In this document: positions 5,691 to 6,376 of the stretch, piece by piece | Numbering within the stretch: the first letter of the stretch is position 1 | How the letters are laid out: each line of letters begins with the position of its first letter | From: Saprospiraceae bacterium | GTDB lineage: Bacteria; Bacteroidota; Bacteroidia; Chitinophagales; Saprospiraceae | NCBI GenBank assembly: GCA_023299965.1 | Contig: JALZVN010000254.1 | Span: 1-6,376, forward strand | DNA: 6,376 nucleotides | Direction of reading: 5' to 3' | Notes under the pieces: generated by a model | Told to the model about the DNA's origin: nothing | The model's input: only the letters and a program-made list of their open reading frames with translations | Database searches by the model: none | Position numbers and translations under genes: made by a program

Positions 5691-6366
5691 TAATTACAAA
5701 AAAGAGCCAAGAGAAGAAAATTGGCAAGACATAAAGAGACAGCTAGATGAGGAACATGCTTATGAAAAGATAGGTCTCAAGTTTGATAACTTTTCCCAAG
5801 TGCCTTCCAATAAAAACTGGAGTGCCATTCAAAAAAAAATGCAAACTCCAGAACCTACCTATAGTCGCCGTATCATTGCTGTGGCTGCTTCATTAGCTAT
5901 GCTCTTTTTTATTATTTCAGAAGGAAACAACTATCCTACTTACGATTTCACGTCTTTGGCTCACGGCATGGAGCTCAATGATGAACTTAGTTTTGACATT
6001 TGCAAAGCCAGCCCTATCGTCACTCTTGACATCCTAAAACCTGTTGTTAAAAGAGTATATAAACAAGCGCAAAAGAGAAAAAAGAAAAAGGAAACAAAAC
6101 CAAAGCGCCTTTTGGACGTCATCTTAGCAGATGACGACAACATCAATTCAGAGGTAGATTCATTACTTATAGCTAAACTACTTAGTCCTGCGTATATGTT
6201 ACCCGATGAAAGTATGTCAGCCAACAAAGACGGCATATACTATTATCATCAGGGGGATTCGTACAAAAGCATGTATGAACTTCCAGTTGTAGACTACACC
6301 CTAAAGATGCCTTTAGACTCACAAGGTCGCATCTTGCTAGAAGTATCAGATGGAGTTGAATTTTAA
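5683..6366 (+). CDS. Probable membrane-anchored anti-sigma factor
   Basis: A 227-residue protein that probably binds and inhibits the ECF sigma factor encoded just upstream, whose gene it overlaps by 8 bases. Residues 1-61 would be the cytoplasmic sigma-binding part. They contain a repeated motif, PREENWQDIKRQL (9-21) and PSNKNWSAIQKKM (41-53). Similar Trp-x-x-Ile repeats occur at the start of many Bacteroidota anti-sigma-like proteins. One membrane helix follows at about 62-79 (IIAVAASLAMLFFIIS after Arg62-Arg63). The rest would be periplasmic: a strongly basic segment at 131-142, an acidic ADDDN stretch at 149-153 and the end QGRILLEVSDGVEF. There is no HxxxCxxC zinc motif and only one cysteine (107). 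Function is inferred from topology and position. The sensed signal is unknown. A nine-A run at 5831-5839 precedes the membrane helix. Confidence 0.75.
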   Translation: MLNNYKKEPREENWQDIKRQLDEEHAYEKIGLKFDNFSQVPSNKNWSAIQKKMQTPEPTYSRRIIAVAASLAMLFFIISEGNNYPTYDFTSLAHGMELNDELSFDICKASPIVTLDILKPVVKRVYKQAQKRKKKKETKPKRLLDVILADDDNINSEVDSLLIAKLLSPAYMLPDESMSANKDGIYYYHQGDSYKSMYELPVVDYTLKMPLDSQGRILLEVSDGVEF

Positions 6367-6376
6367 CCAAAAAAAA

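Noticed and set aside
6071..6102. A-rich stretch in the anti-sigma gene as a frameshift or assembly error
   Set aside because: The frame continues past the lysine-rich segment to a plausible conserved-looking C-terminus, so the reading frame appears intact.

Overview
The window looks like chromosomal DNA from a member of the Bacteroidota. It is AT-rich, its genes lack clear Shine-Dalgarno sequences, and it has candidate promoters of the Bacteroidota type (TTTG at -33, TAnnTTTG at -7). It also carries an outer-membrane barrel protein ending in Phe and an ECF sigma factor followed by a single-span partner without a zinc motif. I cannot place it below phylum. A marine, flavobacterial or saprospiral type is only a guess. 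There are no RNA genes, insertion sequences or CRISPR arrays that I can support.

Left part (1-1497). The left edge cuts a minus-strand beta-class carbonic anhydrase. About 400 bp of AT-rich DNA without a gene follow, holding a strong minus-strand intrinsic terminator (531-564). Next is a minus-strand gene for a small secreted outer-membrane beta-barrel protein. It is divergent from a plus-strand aldo/keto reductase of the potassium-channel-beta-like group. The 90 bp between these two genes contain a long dyad that seems to hold the -7 boxes of two face-to-face promoters.

Middle (1498-3931). The aldo/keto reductase ends at a textbook terminator. A branched-chain amino acid aminotransferase (ilvE, class II type) converges on it from the right and has its own terminator. 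Between the two terminators lies about 220 bp of unusually GC-rich, hairpin-rich DNA that does not look coding. It is the least explained stretch in the window and may be a dispersed intergenic repeat.

Right part (4079-6376). Four tightly packed plus-strand genes look like one operon. They are an uncharacterised 146-residue protein that I suspect is a remote relative of the DNA polymerase III psi subunit (HolD), the house-cleaning nucleotide pyrophosphatase rdgB, an ECF sigma factor with a GTG start one base after the rdgB stop, and a membrane-anchored probable anti-sigma factor overlapping the sigma gene by 8 bases. The anti-sigma gene carries a nine-A run just before its membrane helix, where any slip would cut the protein off before the membrane.

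Most of the window is ordinary core metabolism and housekeeping. I see no obvious new multi-gene system. The best leads are the psi-like protein, the GC-rich block, the opposed promoters and the A-run in the anti-sigma gene.
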